DNA of 64,000 bases from Paracoccaceae bacterium (lineage in GTDB: Bacteria; Pseudomonadota; Alphaproteobacteria; Rhodobacterales; Rhodobacteraceae). Made by a program: the position numbers and the translations under genes. Location: contig JANSYP010000004.1 in NCBI GenBank assembly GCA_024742405.1, positions 124,001 to 188,000 of the forward strand, in the 5' to 3' direction. Within the stretch, counting starts at the first letter, position 1. Each line of letters begins with the position of its first letter. Shown here in pieces: positions 8,818 to 19,378 of this stretch. The notes beneath the pieces were generated by a model that had not been told where the DNA came from, did not search any database, and saw nothing but the letters and a program-made list of their open reading frames with translations.

Positions 8818-9537
8818 ATGCAGAGTTCTGAAGCCCCATGTGCGATTGGGACTGTATTGCGTGTGCTCATCGTGGACGATCATCCGATGTACGGCGATGC
8901 CATGTCTCAGGCTCTCAAAGTCGTGCTGGACCGTTGCGTCATCCGCACGGCCCAGACGCTTTCGGAAGTGTTCGAAACGCTCGACAGCGGATATGTGCCG
9001 GACCTGGTGCTGTTCGATCTAAAACTGCCGGATGTCACCGGTATCTCCGGGTTTGTGGAGTTCCGCAAGCGGCTGCCGAATGCCCGCGTGCTGGTGATCT
9101 CGTCCCTCGCATCCTACGATCTGGTGCAGTCGTTGCTGGAAGAGGGTGCAATGGGCTTCCTGCCCAAGAATGCATCCGCATCGACCCTGAAATACGTTGT
9201 CGGCGAGATCATGTCGGGCCGGAAATACGTGCCCGGGCAGTACCGCAAGGACCGCGTCGGTGAAGACAAGGCGGAGTGTGCCTATCAGGCGAACCCGGAA
9301 TTGCCCTCGCTCACGCCCCAGCAGATCCGCATTCTCAAACTGATCTGTGTCGGCAAGCCCAACAAGCAGATCGCCTATGAGCTGTCGCTGGCCGAGGCTA
9401 CGGTCAAGGCACATATCACGGCGCTGCTGAAGCGGCTCGGGGTGCAGAACCGGACCCAGGCCGTGGTCATGGTCGAGGGGGCGATGGCACGGCAAGGTGG
9501 GATCGATCCCGAGGTCCGGTCATTCCTGCAGCATTAG
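8818..9537 (+). CDS. LuxR/NarL-type response regulator (flhR-like)
   Basis: A 239-residue response regulator. The receiver domain has the acidic pair VDD at 19-21 and the phosphoacceptor Asp67 in LVLFDLKLPD. The C-terminal LuxR helix-turn-helix spans about residues 160-225 (LTPQQIRILKLICVGKPNKQ, then AEATVKAHITALLKRL). I chose ATG 8818 because GGGAGG lies at 8804-8809; a TTG start 16 codons earlier lacks this. It leads an operon with a FIST protein and a hybrid kinase. In Paracoccus, FlhR and FlhS activate formaldehyde and methanol oxidation genes, and the position beside xox and formaldehyde dehydrogenase genes fits that role by inference. Confidence 0.85.
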   Translation: MQSSEAPCAIGTVLRVLIVDDHPMYGDAMSQALKVVLDRCVIRTAQTLSEVFETLDSGYVPDLVLFDLKLPDVTGISGFVEFRKRLPNARVLVISSLASYDLVQSLLEEGAMGFLPKNASASTLKYVVGEIMSGRKYVPGQYRKDRVGEDKAECAYQANPELPSLTPQQIRILKLICVGKPNKQIAYELSLAEATVKAHITALLKRLGVQNRTQAVVMVEGAMARQGGIDPEVRSFLQH

Positions 9538-9545
9538 GCGCGCGG

Positions 9546-10703
9546 ATGCTGGATTCGCCTCTGGAACCATCGTTCGTTCAGGTCGGTCGGTCCGATGCGC
9601 CGGACGCGTTGTGCGCCGTGCAGGAGGCCGCGGCGAGTCTGACCGTTGCCGATACCTGCTTCGTGCTGGCTTTTGTTCCCGACGCGCTGAATATCGAGAC
9701 GGTTGTGGCCGCTCTGAATGCCGTGATGCAGGGCACGCCGGTTTTCGGATGCACCACGGCGGGACAGATCACCGGCGACGGGTACGAATCCGATGCTCTG
9801 CTCTTGCTCGGTTTTCCGCGCACAAATTTCCGCTGTGCGTCGATCCTGTTCAAGGAAATCCGACCGCTCTCGGCCACGCAGGTTGCCAGCGAGGCCCAGC
9901 GGTTTGTCGAGAAGTTTCAGCATACCGCCCGTTGGAACCGGCTGGCGCTGTTGCTGGCGGATGGGTTGTCGAAACAGGAAGACCTGTTGGTCTCCACTCT
10001 GGAGTCCGTGCTGTCGGATTTGCCGATCTTTGGCGGTTCGGCCGGCGACGGACTGCGGTTCGAGCAGACTTTCGTGCTCCACGAGGGCCGCGCCCATTCC
10101 AATGCCGCGGTTCTCTTGTTGATCGAGACGAACCTGGAGTTCCAGGGAGTCGGGTTTGACCATTTCCTGCCCGTGGGAACGCCGATCATCATCACCGATG
10201 CCAATCCAAACGAGCGGCTCGTGTATGAGATCAACGGGTCGCCTGCCGCGTTGGAGTATGCGCGGCTGGTAGGCTGCCGCGTCGACGATCTGTCGCCGGA
10301 GGTCTTTGCAGAAAACCCGATGCTGCTGCAGCACCATGCCGATCACTATGTCCGCGCGATCAACGATGCGACGGAGGGCCATGCGCTGTCCTTTCTGGCG
10401 GCGATCGATGACGGGCTGATCTTGACGCTGGGACGCGGGCGCGAGATCCTTGAGACGCTCACCACCGGCCTGTCGCTGCATGACAAGAAGGGCCATGCCC
10501 CCGATTTCATCCTTGGGTTCGACTGTGTGCTGCGCCGTCTGGAGATCGAGCAGAAGCAGCTTTTGCACGAGGTCTCGCGCGTTCTGCAGGCGCGCCGGGT
10601 CTTCGGCTTCAACACCTATGGGGAGCAGCAATCGGGCGTCCACATGAACCAGACCTTTGTCGGCGTGGCCTTTTTCGAGCCGCAGAACAGGACGCTGTCG
10701 TGA
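9546..10703 (+). CDS. FIST N/C domain sensor protein
   Basis: A 385-residue protein of the FIST (F-box and intracellular signal transduction) family, with the N domain at about residues 30-220 (MQGTPVFGCTTAGQI is typical) and the C domain at about 230-370 (IYEINGSPA-like segment, here VYEINGSPAALEYARLVG). There is no signal peptide or membrane helix, so it is cytoplasmic. FIST domains are proposed to bind small ligands such as amino acids. It lies eight bases after the response regulator and overlaps the kinase start by four bases, so it probably supplies the ligand input to that kinase. Confidence 0.85.
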   Translation: MLDSPLEPSFVQVGRSDAPDALCAVQEAAASLTVADTCFVLAFVPDALNIETVVAALNAVMQGTPVFGCTTAGQITGDGYESDALLLLGFPRTNFRCASILFKEIRPLSATQVASEAQRFVEKFQHTARWNRLALLLADGLSKQEDLLVSTLESVLSDLPIFGGSAGDGLRFEQTFVLHEGRAHSNAAVLLLIETNLEFQGVGFDHFLPVGTPIIITDANPNERLVYEINGSPAALEYARLVGCRVDDLSPEVFAENPMLLQHHADHYVRAINDATEGHALSFLAAIDDGLILTLGRGREILETLTTGLSLHDKKGHAPDFILGFDCVLRRLEIEQKQLLHEVSRVLQARRVFGFNTYGEQQSGVHMNQTFVGVAFFEPQNRTLS

Positions 10704-13018
10704 GCCTGGTCGATCCCGACGATGCACCCGAGATCCAGATCGCCAAGCAGGCCAAGATCATTGATGCGCTGATGCGCCGGGCCAACCGACAGAAGGACGT
10801 GGGCCCGTCTGCGTTCCGTGCGTTCCAGTCCGCCATCGAATTGCAGCAGCAGGTCGCGGCGCAGATCCGCGATCTGGCCCGCGCTGAAACCGAGCTGGAA
10901 AGCGCGCGGTACGAGCGCGAACGCACGAGACGGAACCTGATCGAAGCGCTGTCGTCCATGGAGGAGGGGTTTGCGCTCTTTACGGGCGGGCAGCTTGATC
11001 TGTGCAACGACCTGTTTTCCGGGCTGGCTCCGGATATCGCCAACGCGATCGTGCCGGGCCTGCCGGTCCGCCGGTTCTTTGAGCTGATGTCGGCCAGTGT
11101 CCACCTTGTTTCGTCGGACCGCGGTCTGGACGAGGTGGCCGTTGCGCTGCAGGCGCATCCCGAGGACACCACGATCGCGTCGGTGGTGCTAGAACTGAGC
11201 GCCGACCGTTGGTACCAGATGAGCGCGCAGCGCACCTCGCGGGAAAACGTCGTGCTGCTGCTGACCGAGATCACCGCCATCGTCCGCCAGAACCGGGTGG
11301 AAAAGGAAACCCTGATTGACCGTCAGGCGGACTATCTCCAGGCGGTGTTTCAAAACATGCGCTCCGGCGTCTGCACATTTTCCGAGACCGGCACGGTGCT
11401 GATGAACAACGCGCGGTTTCGCGAGATCCTCGACCTTCCCGCCGCCGTTCTCGCGCCGGGCCAGTCGATCCGCGAGCTGCTGAAGTATCTGCGGGATCAT
11501 CGGATGGTTCGGCGCGAAGACCTCGCCAAGGTCGATGTCTGGCGCCAGGAGCTGACCAGCCGCGGCTGGCTGCGCAAACGGGTCGGCCATGGCGCCGACC
11601 GGGTTGTCGAGATCCATGCCAACCGTATGCCCGATGCCGGGTTTCTGGTCGAACTCAAGGATCTGACGCTGGAGGCGCGGACCAAGGAGACGCTTGAAAA
11701 TCGCGTCATGGAACGCACCGCCGAGCTGACCCGGGCCAATGCCGAACTGGTGCGCGAGTACCAGGAAAAGGCCGTGGTCGAAGAGGCGCTGCTGCAGGCC
11801 AAGGAACGGGCCGAGGCCGCCGTGTCGTCGAAGACCCGGTTTCTGGCGGCGGCGAGTCACGATCTGCTCCAGCCCATTAACGCGGCAAAGCTGCTGATCT
11901 CGACACTGCAGGGCCTGACGCGCGAAACCGAGCTGTCGCACCTGGTCGACCGGCTGAACGGCGCCTTCGGATCGGCCGAGCAATTGCTGCATTCCCTGCT
12001 CGACATCTCGCGACTCGAAAGCGCGGAACCCGATACGGTGACACCGACGGATCTGTGCCTTGCGCCCCTGATCGAGGGCATCTACGCCGACCAGTCGTTC
12101 GTGGCCGAGCAAAAGAACGTGAGGCTCGATGTCGTGCCCAGCAGCGCCTTTGTCCGGTCCGATCCGATCTATCTGCTGCGCTCGGTCCAGAACCTCGTCG
12201 TCAATGCCATCCAGTATACAGAACCGGGAGGGCGCGTTCTGCTGGGATGCCGCCGCAAGCCGGGTCATATCGTGCTGGAGGTCTGGGACACGGGCATCGG
12301 GATCGCCCGCAAGGACCAGGCCCGCATCTTTGAGGAATTCACTCGTGCCGGCAACGTTTCGGCCGGCTCCGGCATGGGGCTGGGCCTGTCGGTGGTGGAC
12401 AGGGCCTGCCGATTGCTCGGGCATAATCTGTCGGTAAAGTCCAAACCCGGCGTGGGAACCGTGTTCCGTATTCAGATGGAACTGGTCGAAGGCCACCGCG
12501 AACAGGCCGAACCCGCCGGGTTGATGAAACTGTCCGAAGATACCGCGCTGGAACATATCGTGCTGGTGATCGAGAACGACCGTGATGCGCTCTATGCGAT
12601 CACGCAACTTCTGGAGCAATGGGGCGCCAGCGTGCTCCCGGCCCATTCCCGGGACGAGGCGGCGACTTTTGTGCGCGACATGGGCATTCCGCCTGACATC
12701 ATTCTGGCCGACTACCAGCTCGATGATGGCGATACCGGCGTCGATGTGGTGTCGCATATCCGCACGCTGAGCGGGGCCCACGTCCCGGCGATCCTGATCA
12801 CCGCCGACCGCGGCGAACCCGTGCGCCGGGATGCGTTGCAAAATGACGTGTCGGTACTCACGAAGCCCGTGAAACTGTCCCGGCTCCGGCCCATGATCAT
12901 GTGGAAAATCCGCCGGTTTCAGACTGGAGAGGACGCGCCGCTCGCGATACCGACAAAAGTCGGCGATGACAGCAAGCGCAGCCAGCATAGTGTCGCTACA
13001 CGGGGAGGAAGTGCATGA
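10700..13018 (+). CDS. Hybrid sensor histidine kinase/response regulator (flhS-like)
   Basis: A 772-residue soluble hybrid kinase with a GTG start overlapping the FIST stop. Order: a coiled coil (about 35-80), two PAS-like regions (about 85-200 and 215-330), a second coiled coil, HisKA with His387 in AAASHDLLQP, a HATPase domain (N box NLVVNAIQYT, G boxes WDTGIGIA and GSGMGLGLSVV), and a C-terminal receiver with Asp in ILADYQLDDGD. No membrane segment is visible, so sensing is cytoplasmic, probably through FIST. This matches FlhS-like kinases that control formaldehyde metabolism. The C-terminal receiver may act as a phosphate sink before the LuxR regulator. Confidence 0.85.
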   Translation: MSLVDPDDAPEIQIAKQAKIIDALMRRANRQKDVGPSAFRAFQSAIELQQQVAAQIRDLARAETELESARYERERTRRNLIEALSSMEEGFALFTGGQLDLCNDLFSGLAPDIANAIVPGLPVRRFFELMSASVHLVSSDRGLDEVAVALQAHPEDTTIASVVLELSADRWYQMSAQRTSRENVVLLLTEITAIVRQNRVEKETLIDRQADYLQAVFQNMRSGVCTFSETGTVLMNNARFREILDLPAAVLAPGQSIRELLKYLRDHRMVRREDLAKVDVWRQELTSRGWLRKRVGHGADRVVEIHANRMPDAGFLVELKDLTLEARTKETLENRVMERTAELTRANAELVREYQEKAVVEEALLQAKERAEAAVSSKTRFLAAASHDLLQPINAAKLLISTLQGLTRETELSHLVDRLNGAFGSAEQLLHSLLDISRLESAEPDTVTPTDLCLAPLIEGIYADQSFVAEQKNVRLDVVPSSAFVRSDPIYLLRSVQNLVVNAIQYTEPGGRVLLGCRRKPGHIVLEVWDTGIGIARKDQARIFEEFTRAGNVSAGSGMGLGLSVVDRACRLLGHNLSVKSKPGVGTVFRIQMELVEGHREQAEPAGLMKLSEDTALEHIVLVIENDRDALYAITQLLEQWGASVLPAHSRDEAATFVRDMGIPPDIILADYQLDDGDTGVDVVSHIRTLSGAHVPAILITADRGEPVRRDALQNDVSVLTKPVKLSRLRPMIMWKIRRFQTGEDAPLAIPTKVGDDSKRSQHSVATRGGSA

Positions 13019-13686
13019 TCAAGACACTGGTGTCGGGCGGTCTCGCCCTGTTGCTTGTCGCAGGCGCTGCGGCGGCAGAGGAGGACAAGGCCTATGACCT
13101 GCTCTTCCGAAACGGAACGCTGGACGAGGTCGACCGCGACGCGACGCTCGTCTATCGCCGCGATGTTACCAATGCGCTGAAGCCCGAAGCCGCGGCGCGG
13201 GACACGGGCGAGGTGGCGCTGTCGATCCGGCCCGGAGAGCAGGACGTCGCGCTGCTGAATTTCCGCCAGGACGACAAGCACCGCGGTCTGGGGACGTTCC
13301 CGGCCAGCGTCGGCAATCCGATGATCATGTATTTCTACGAAAGCGTCGTGCGTGACATGGCCGAGGCGGCCGGCGGTAGCCCCTTTTACATCCGCAACCG
13401 CGTCAAGGATGCGCTGATCCAGCCCAGTGTGATCGAGACCGGCGAGGCGTCGGTCGACGGGCAGACCGTCGAGACCAAGACCGTGCGGCTCTATCCCTTC
13501 CTCGAGGACCCGAACAGAGACCGGATGCAGGGCTTCGGTGACCTGGAGCTGCGCGTGACGATGTCGGATGCTGTGCCAGGCTGGTATCTGAGCCTTGTGG
13601 CCGATGCGCCCGGTGCCGACGGAGCGCCTTCGATCTACCGGTCCGAAGTACATTTCGACGGGCTCGAAGCCGAGGCCGCGCCATGA
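13015..13686 (+). CDS. Secreted protein of unknown function in the sensory operon
   Basis: A 223-residue product with a signal peptide (LVSGGLALLLVAGAAAA, mature EEDKAYD). The mature part is acidic and has no cysteine; I do not recognise a family. The start is supported by GGGGAGGAA just upstream, and it overlaps the kinase gene by four bases. Being co-translated with a cytoplasmic sensor yet exported, it might be a target or a periplasmic accessory of methanol oxidation rather than part of phosphotransfer. Confidence 0.7.
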   Translation: MIKTLVSGGLALLLVAGAAAAEEDKAYDLLFRNGTLDEVDRDATLVYRRDVTNALKPEAAARDTGEVALSIRPGEQDVALLNFRQDDKHRGLGTFPASVGNPMIMYFYESVVRDMAEAAGGSPFYIRNRVKDALIQPSVIETGEASVDGQTVETKTVRLYPFLEDPNRDRMQGFGDLELRVTMSDAVPGWYLSLVADAPGADGAPSIYRSEVHFDGLEAEAAP

Positions 13687-14030
13687 TCCGCGCCCTGGTT
13701 TTCATCGTCGCATTGATGCCCGGAGCCGCCACGGCGCAGAGCGTAACGGAGCAGTATAACGACTACCCCACGGCGGCGCGGGCCGACTATGTCTTTGCCT
13801 GCATGGTCACCAATGGCCAGAGCCGCGAGATGCTGGATCGTTGCGCCTGTTCCATCGATGAGATCGCGGCGATCCTTCCCTACGAGCAGTATCTCGAAGC
13901 GGAAACGGTGCTGTCGATGCGGCGTGTCGGCGGCGAGCGGATGTCGTTCTTCAACAGCGCGGCCATGGCAGAAAACATGGTGGCCGAGCTGCGCCGCGCT
14001 CAGGCCGAGGCCGAGGTCGTCTGTTTCTGA
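13683..14030 (+). CDS. Small secreted Cys-containing protein
   Basis: A 115-residue protein with a signal peptide (IRALVFIVALMPGAATAQ). The mature part has four cysteines: one in YVFACMVTNGQ, a CxC in LDRCACSIDE, and one at the penultimate position (VVCF). They could form two disulfides. The start overlaps the preceding stop (ATGA). Function unknown; it is the last gene of the response regulator/FIST/kinase operon. Confidence 0.7.
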   Translation: MIRALVFIVALMPGAATAQSVTEQYNDYPTAARADYVFACMVTNGQSREMLDRCACSIDEIAAILPYEQYLEAETVLSMRRVGGERMSFFNSAAMAENMVAELRRAQAEAEVVCF

Positions 14031-14232
14031 CAGAGGCATCGCGTGCGAGCAGCAGGGACCGCCGTTCGCTGCGGTGGACAACTGCGTCGCGTTCTCTAGT
14101 CCACGCCCCGCGCCGAGTGTTCAAAACGCAGGTTGGTAGAGGCGACGGCGATTTCGCTCTCTGCGGGCGGAGCAGTCGCGGACATTCCTTCCAGAAACGG
14201 GCCACGGTACCGGGCGCCGTGGCCGCGCAGGT

Positions 14233-15045
14233 TCAGCTCGCGGCTGACTTCGGAAGCACGCTTTCCCAGCTGTTGCCTTCGGTGTCCGTGACTTTGACGG
14301 TCAGCTCGGTGCTGCCATTGTCATTGTACGAGAACCGAAAGACCGGGTTTTCCGAGATCGAGATCCCGCCTTCCATGGTGAACAGTGGCTCGTCCCCCTG
14401 AAACACCTCGATATGGTCGATGAAATGCGCGGGCACGAACAGCTGCGTGATCTGGTTGCGCTGCAGTCCCGAATAGTTGGGGTGGCGGATCATGATCTGA
14501 GCTTCGCGCCGCGGCACGGACATTTCCGTGGCGGTGTCGAAGCTCTTGAGCTTCATCTGTCCCATGCCGGCCAAGGCTGCGACGGGATCGCTGGACGCGG
14601 GGGCCGAGCATCCGCCGGACGCTTTGACATAGCGGCCGGTCATATGCAGCCCTTCCGGCGTCTCGGCGATCACGCGGACGTTCGAGTACTGGTCAACCCG
14701 AACGCGCAGCTCGAAATCGAGCTCGCCCATGCCTTCGGAAAAGCCGAACACGGCGGCGACCGGCGCGGGATTTTCGTCGACGACCACAGTGGCGCTGGTG
14801 ATGCGGGTCGTGGGGTCGGTCTGCTTGAGCAGGATCGGAACGGTCGATGCATCATGGGCGCGGAAAGGCGCATCCATGGTCAGGAAGTCGCCTGCGTCGG
14901 CCAAGGCGGTATCGCCAACCACATCAAATTGCAGGTCGGCCCAGGTGGCGCTGTCCGTCAAAGGGTTCTTCGGTGCATCGGCCGCAAGCACGGGCGTTGA
15001 AACCAAAGCCGCAAGTGCCGCTGCGAGAGCGAGATTTCGAGCCAT
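14233..15045 (-). CDS. Quinoprotein-associated SoxYZ-like fusion carrier 1
   Basis: A 270-residue exported protein (signal LALAAALAALVSTPVLAA). It matches the quinoprotein dehydrogenase-associated SoxYZ-like carrier family: a SoxY-like domain (about 25-145) fused to a SoxZ-like domain (about 160-270). The carrier cysteine is Cys146 in KASGGCSAP, where separate SoxY would end with its swinging-arm GGCGG. By analogy it would carry a covalent intermediate on this thiol, but no substrate is established. ATG 15045 has GGAGG just upstream, excluding 73 earlier codons. It is divergent from the zinc hydrolase gene that belongs to the same relay concept. A paralogue lies at 23431-24243. Confidence 0.85.
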   Translation of the reverse strand: MARNLALAAALAALVSTPVLAADAPKNPLTDSATWADLQFDVVGDTALADAGDFLTMDAPFRAHDASTVPILLKQTDPTTRITSATVVVDENPAPVAAVFGFSEGMGELDFELRVRVDQYSNVRVIAETPEGLHMTGRYVKASGGCSAPASSDPVAALAGMGQMKLKSFDTATEMSVPRREAQIMIRHPNYSGLQRNQITQLFVPAHFIDHIEVFQGDEPLFTMEGGISISENPVFRFSYNDNGSTELTVKVTDTEGNSWESVLPKSAAS

Positions 15046-15167
15046 GCGTATCCTCCATCCGCAAGCGATAGGAAAACATGACATATTCCATATTGAAAAG
15101 ACATACAGACCTATGGCGCGGTGGCGCGTCTGGCGTCTTGTGACAGGATCGAGCCGGGAGGTGGCCG

Positions 15168-16214
15168 ATGTTTGAAGCCGTGATTGCACTTTGTGTCGCC
15201 GCTGAGGGCGGCCCTTGTCGGGACCAGCTTTTGCCTGGGTATGAAGCGTTCGACCGCGCCGCATGCGAGGTCGCGCTGTCCGAGAATCCGCCTCAGATTC
15301 AGGAGTTTGAGGGTCTAGTTGCGGAGCAGGGACCGGTGTGCAAGCCGCTGGGGGAGGTGCTACCGGTCACCGAAGTCGCACCCGGCCTCTTCGTCCATCT
15401 GGGTCTTGTGGAAGAGCCGGACGAAAACAATCGCGGCGATGTCTCCAATCTCGGCTTTGTGATCGGCGAGACCGGCGTGGCTGTGGTCGACACGGGCACC
15501 GCCCGCTGGATGGGCGAGGCGCTCTGGCGCGCCATTCGTGCTGAAACGGACCTGCCCGTCAGCCACGTGATTCTGACCCATATGCATCCCGACCATGTCT
15601 TTGGAGTGGCCCCCCTTGCCGAGACCGGTGCGCAGGTCGTGGGTCACGCCGCAATGCCCCGCGCGCTGGCGGACCGTCAGGAGAACTATATCGAAAGCCT
15701 CGACCGGCTGATTGGAACTCGGGACTTTCTGGGTACCCGCGCCGTACTGCCGGAGGTGTTGGTCGATGACATGCTGGAGATCGATCTGGGCGGCGATCGG
15801 GTCCTGAGCCTGCGCGCATGGCCCGCCGCCCATACGGGCAACGACCTCACGGTACAGGACCTCGCCACCGGCACGATGTTCGCCGGCGATCTGGTCTTTC
15901 ACCGTCACACGCCGGCGCTCGATGGCGACCTGACAGGCTGGCAGGAGGTGCTGGTCCAGATGTCGGAATTGGGCGTGACACAGCTTGTTCCCGGCCATGG
16001 CGGCCCGCTGCTCGACTGGCCGGAGGGTGGCGCCGATCAGCTCCGGTATCTGGAGGTGCTGGAGGCCGACACCCGCGCCGCGATCGACGCAGGTCAGCGC
16101 ATCGGTGACGCCGTCGAGGTGATTGCCGAGAGCGAAGCCGACAAGTGGGAGCTTTTCGAGGCCTACAATCCGCGCAACGCCACGGTCGCCTTTACTGAAC
16201 TGGAGTGGGAATAG
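15168..16214 (+). CDS. Quinoprotein relay system zinc metallohydrolase (MBL fold)
   Basis: A 348-residue metallo-beta-lactamase-fold hydrolase. The zinc ligand motif HxHxDH is THMHPDHVFG (His138, His140, Asp142, His143), with further ligands expected in AWPAAHTGNDL, MFAGDLVFHR and LVPGHGGPL. It resembles SoxH-related hydrolases found with PQQ dehydrogenases. The N terminus is hydrophobic (FEAVIALCVAAEGGPC) and may act as a short export signal, though it is not classical. GGGAGG at 15156-15161 supports ATG 15168. It faces the SoxYZ-like carrier gene, so it may release the group carried on that protein's cysteine; this is inference. Confidence 0.85.
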   Translation: MFEAVIALCVAAEGGPCRDQLLPGYEAFDRAACEVALSENPPQIQEFEGLVAEQGPVCKPLGEVLPVTEVAPGLFVHLGLVEEPDENNRGDVSNLGFVIGETGVAVVDTGTARWMGEALWRAIRAETDLPVSHVILTHMHPDHVFGVAPLAETGAQVVGHAAMPRALADRQENYIESLDRLIGTRDFLGTRAVLPEVLVDDMLEIDLGGDRVLSLRAWPAAHTGNDLTVQDLATGTMFAGDLVFHRHTPALDGDLTGWQEVLVQMSELGVTQLVPGHGGPLLDWPEGGADQLRYLEVLEADTRAAIDAGQRIGDAVEVIAESEADKWELFEAYNPRNATVAFTELEWE

Positions 16215-16232
16215 CCTTTCCGAAGCACGCCT

Positions 16233-16850
16233 CTATTTCTGCGCGACCTGCTGCAGCATCTGCGCGATGGCAAAGAGACGACGCTCGATGATCTGCGGGG
16301 TCTCGCACAGATACTGAATGGAGCGCTGGCGGTCGGAATAGATCAGCTGGTCCCAGTCGAGTTGCTCTTCGAGAACGTCGGCCCGGTCGAAATCAGGCGC
16401 GCTGGCCTGCAGGACGGTATCCATCTCCAGACGTGCCGAATCGATCTGTTCGGCCAGGGCGATCTGGCTGAGGGAAAACTTGCCGATACCCGAAATGATT
16501 CGACTCCGGCGCTTGGACAGACTGTCGAAGACGCGGGAAAAGACGAGACCCAGGGCGTCCGGATCGCCGTCGTGGGCCTCGGCGAAGCTTTCGACGGCGG
16601 GGCGCAGGGTTTCCAGCTCGACCCGGCGCAGTCCCAGTGCCTCGGCAAGGTCGGCCACGTCCTTGCGCAGCGCCTCGTCCGTGATGGCGTCCGCCTCTGG
16701 CACCGGATGGGGCCACATCAGGCCCAGGGACAGCGATTCCACCTTGCGCGCAACGCAGGGCCAGGTCGGATCGGAATAGTCAGCGCCTAGCACGGGCAGG
16801 GCGGTGGACGCGAACACCGCTGTCAGGATCACGGTTCTGAAGGGTTTCAT
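16233..16850 (-). CDS. Exported hypothetical protein of the xox region
   Basis: A 205-residue product with a signal peptide (FRTVILTAVFASTALPVLGA). The mature part begins DYSDPTWPCVARKVESLSLG, is predicted largely helical, and has two cysteines. I do not recognise a domain. ATG 16850 has GAGGAGG upstream. It is convergent with the zinc hydrolase gene and divergent from the formaldehyde dehydrogenase gene, within a block otherwise devoted to C1 oxidation, so an accessory role there is plausible. Confidence 0.7.
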   Translation of the reverse strand: MKPFRTVILTAVFASTALPVLGADYSDPTWPCVARKVESLSLGLMWPHPVPEADAITDEALRKDVADLAEALGLRRVELETLRPAVESFAEAHDGDPDALGLVFSRVFDSLSKRRSRIISGIGKFSLSQIALAEQIDSARLEMDTVLQASAPDFDRADVLEEQLDWDQLIYSDRQRSIQYLCETPQIIERRLFAIAQMLQQVAQK

Positions 16851-17011
16851 GGGACCTCCTCGCTTTCGCCGGACTATGCATGAAGCCTGAGCCGGAAGTC
16901 TATCGGGTCGAATACACACCATTGTCTGCATTGTCCGTGTGCGTGACCGACGCTCATAGTGTTGTTAAAACATGGCCATCTCAATGTGTCATGCGAATGG
17001 GAGGACACTCG

Positions 17012-18124
<1,113 letters not shown>

Positions 18125-18128
18125 TCAC

Positions 18129-18959
18129 GTGACCCTTGAGCTCGTCTCGGAGAACCAGAGTTTTGGCGGCGTGCAGACCGTCTACAAGCACAGCTCCAAC
18201 ACCTGCGGCTGCGAGATGACCTTCGCAGCCTATCTGCCGCGGCAGGCGCAGGACCGGAAAGTGCCGGTGTTGTGGTATCTCAGCGGTCTGACCTGCACCC
18301 ATGAAAACGCCATGACCAAGGGTGGTTTTCAGGAGCATGCCGCCAAGCATGGCCTTGCGGTGATCTTTCCCGATACCTCGCCCCGCGGCGAAAGTGTCAG
18401 CGATGACGAGGCTTATGATCTGGGCAAGGGGGCGGGGTTCTATGTGAATGCCACCCGTGATCCCTGGCGCCCGCATTTCCGGATGTACGACTATATCGTG
18501 AGCGAACTCCGCCACGTGGTTCTGGACAACCTGCCGGTACAGGACCGGCACGGTATTACGGGGCATTCGATGGGCGGGCACGGCGCGATCACCATTGCAC
18601 TGCGCAATGCGGAGATGTTCGACAGCCTGTCGGCCTTTGCCCCGATCGCGCATCCGACGCAATCTGACTGGGGCCGCAAGCAACTCAGCGCCTATCTGGG
18701 CAACGACGAAAGCGCCTGGGCGGCGCATGACTCGACATTGCTGCTGGAGGAATACGGCTGGAAAGGGGACATTCTGGTGGATCAGGGGGCCAGCGACCAG
18801 TTCCTGGACCTGCTGAAGCCTGAAGCCCTGGCCGACATGATGGCCCGGCGCCGGCAATCCGGTCAGGTCCGCATGCAGAAGGGCTATGACCACTCGTATT
18901 TCTTCGTGAACACCTTTGCCCGGGACCATGTCGACTGGCATGCCGCGCAACTGAACTGA
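18129..18959 (+). CDS. fghA: S-formylglutathione hydrolase
   Basis: A 276-residue esterase-D-family hydrolase that cleaves S-formylglutathione to formate and glutathione. The nucleophile is Ser147 in the GHSMGGHGA elbow, with the oxyanion-hole segment LSGLTCTHEN and the C-terminal catalytic His in KGYDHSYFF. It uses a GTG start four bases after the dehydrogenase stop, so the two are co-transcribed. It completes the conversion of formaldehyde to formate. Confidence 0.95.
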   Translation: MTLELVSENQSFGGVQTVYKHSSNTCGCEMTFAAYLPRQAQDRKVPVLWYLSGLTCTHENAMTKGGFQEHAAKHGLAVIFPDTSPRGESVSDDEAYDLGKGAGFYVNATRDPWRPHFRMYDYIVSELRHVVLDNLPVQDRHGITGHSMGGHGAITIALRNAEMFDSLSAFAPIAHPTQSDWGRKQLSAYLGNDESAWAAHDSTLLLEEYGWKGDILVDQGASDQFLDLLKPEALADMMARRRQSGQVRMQKGYDHSYFFVNTFARDHVDWHAAQLN

Positions 18960-18980
18960 AACACCACTGAAGGACCAGCC

Positions 18981-19370
18981 ATGATCAAGCCACTTCTGAC
19001 CTTAGCCTGTCTCGCCTTGGCGCCGACAGTCAGCTTTGCCGAGGGCGATGCCGCGGCGGGTGAGAAAGTGTTCCGGAAGTGCAAGGCGTGCCATGCTGTC
19101 GGAGAAGGCGCCCAGAACAAGGTCGGCCCGGAGCTGAATGGTATAATAGGCCAGCCCGTGGCGGCGGTGGCAGACTTCAAGTATTCGGACGTGCTGGTGG
19201 AACTGGGTGCTGAGGGCAAAACCTGGACGCCCGAAGAACTCGACGCCTTCCTGACGAAACCCCGTGATTACGCCAAGGGCACGAAGATGTCCTTCGCGGG
19301 GCTGCGCAAGGAAGACGACCGCCAGAACGTGATTGCCTATCTTGCGACCTTCCCGGCGGGCGGGTCGTAA
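18981..19370 (+). CDS. Class I cytochrome c (c2/c550 type)
   Basis: A 129-residue periplasmic cytochrome with a signal peptide (LLTLACLALAPTVSFA). Heme attachment is C34KAC37H38, and the likely distal ligand is Met103 in GTKMSFAG. Length and motifs fit cytochrome c2/c550, which pass electrons between dehydrogenases, bc1 and oxidases. It lies between fghA and xoxF, so it may be the downstream acceptor of the XoxF cytochrome. A 9-bp inverted repeat follows its stop. Confidence 0.9.
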   Translation: MIKPLLTLACLALAPTVSFAEGDAAAGEKVFRKCKACHAVGEGAQNKVGPELNGIIGQPVAAVADFKYSDVLVELGAEGKTWTPEELDAFLTKPRDYAKGTKMSFAGLRKEDDRQNVIAYLATFPAGGS

Positions 19371-19378
19371 CACCGAAT

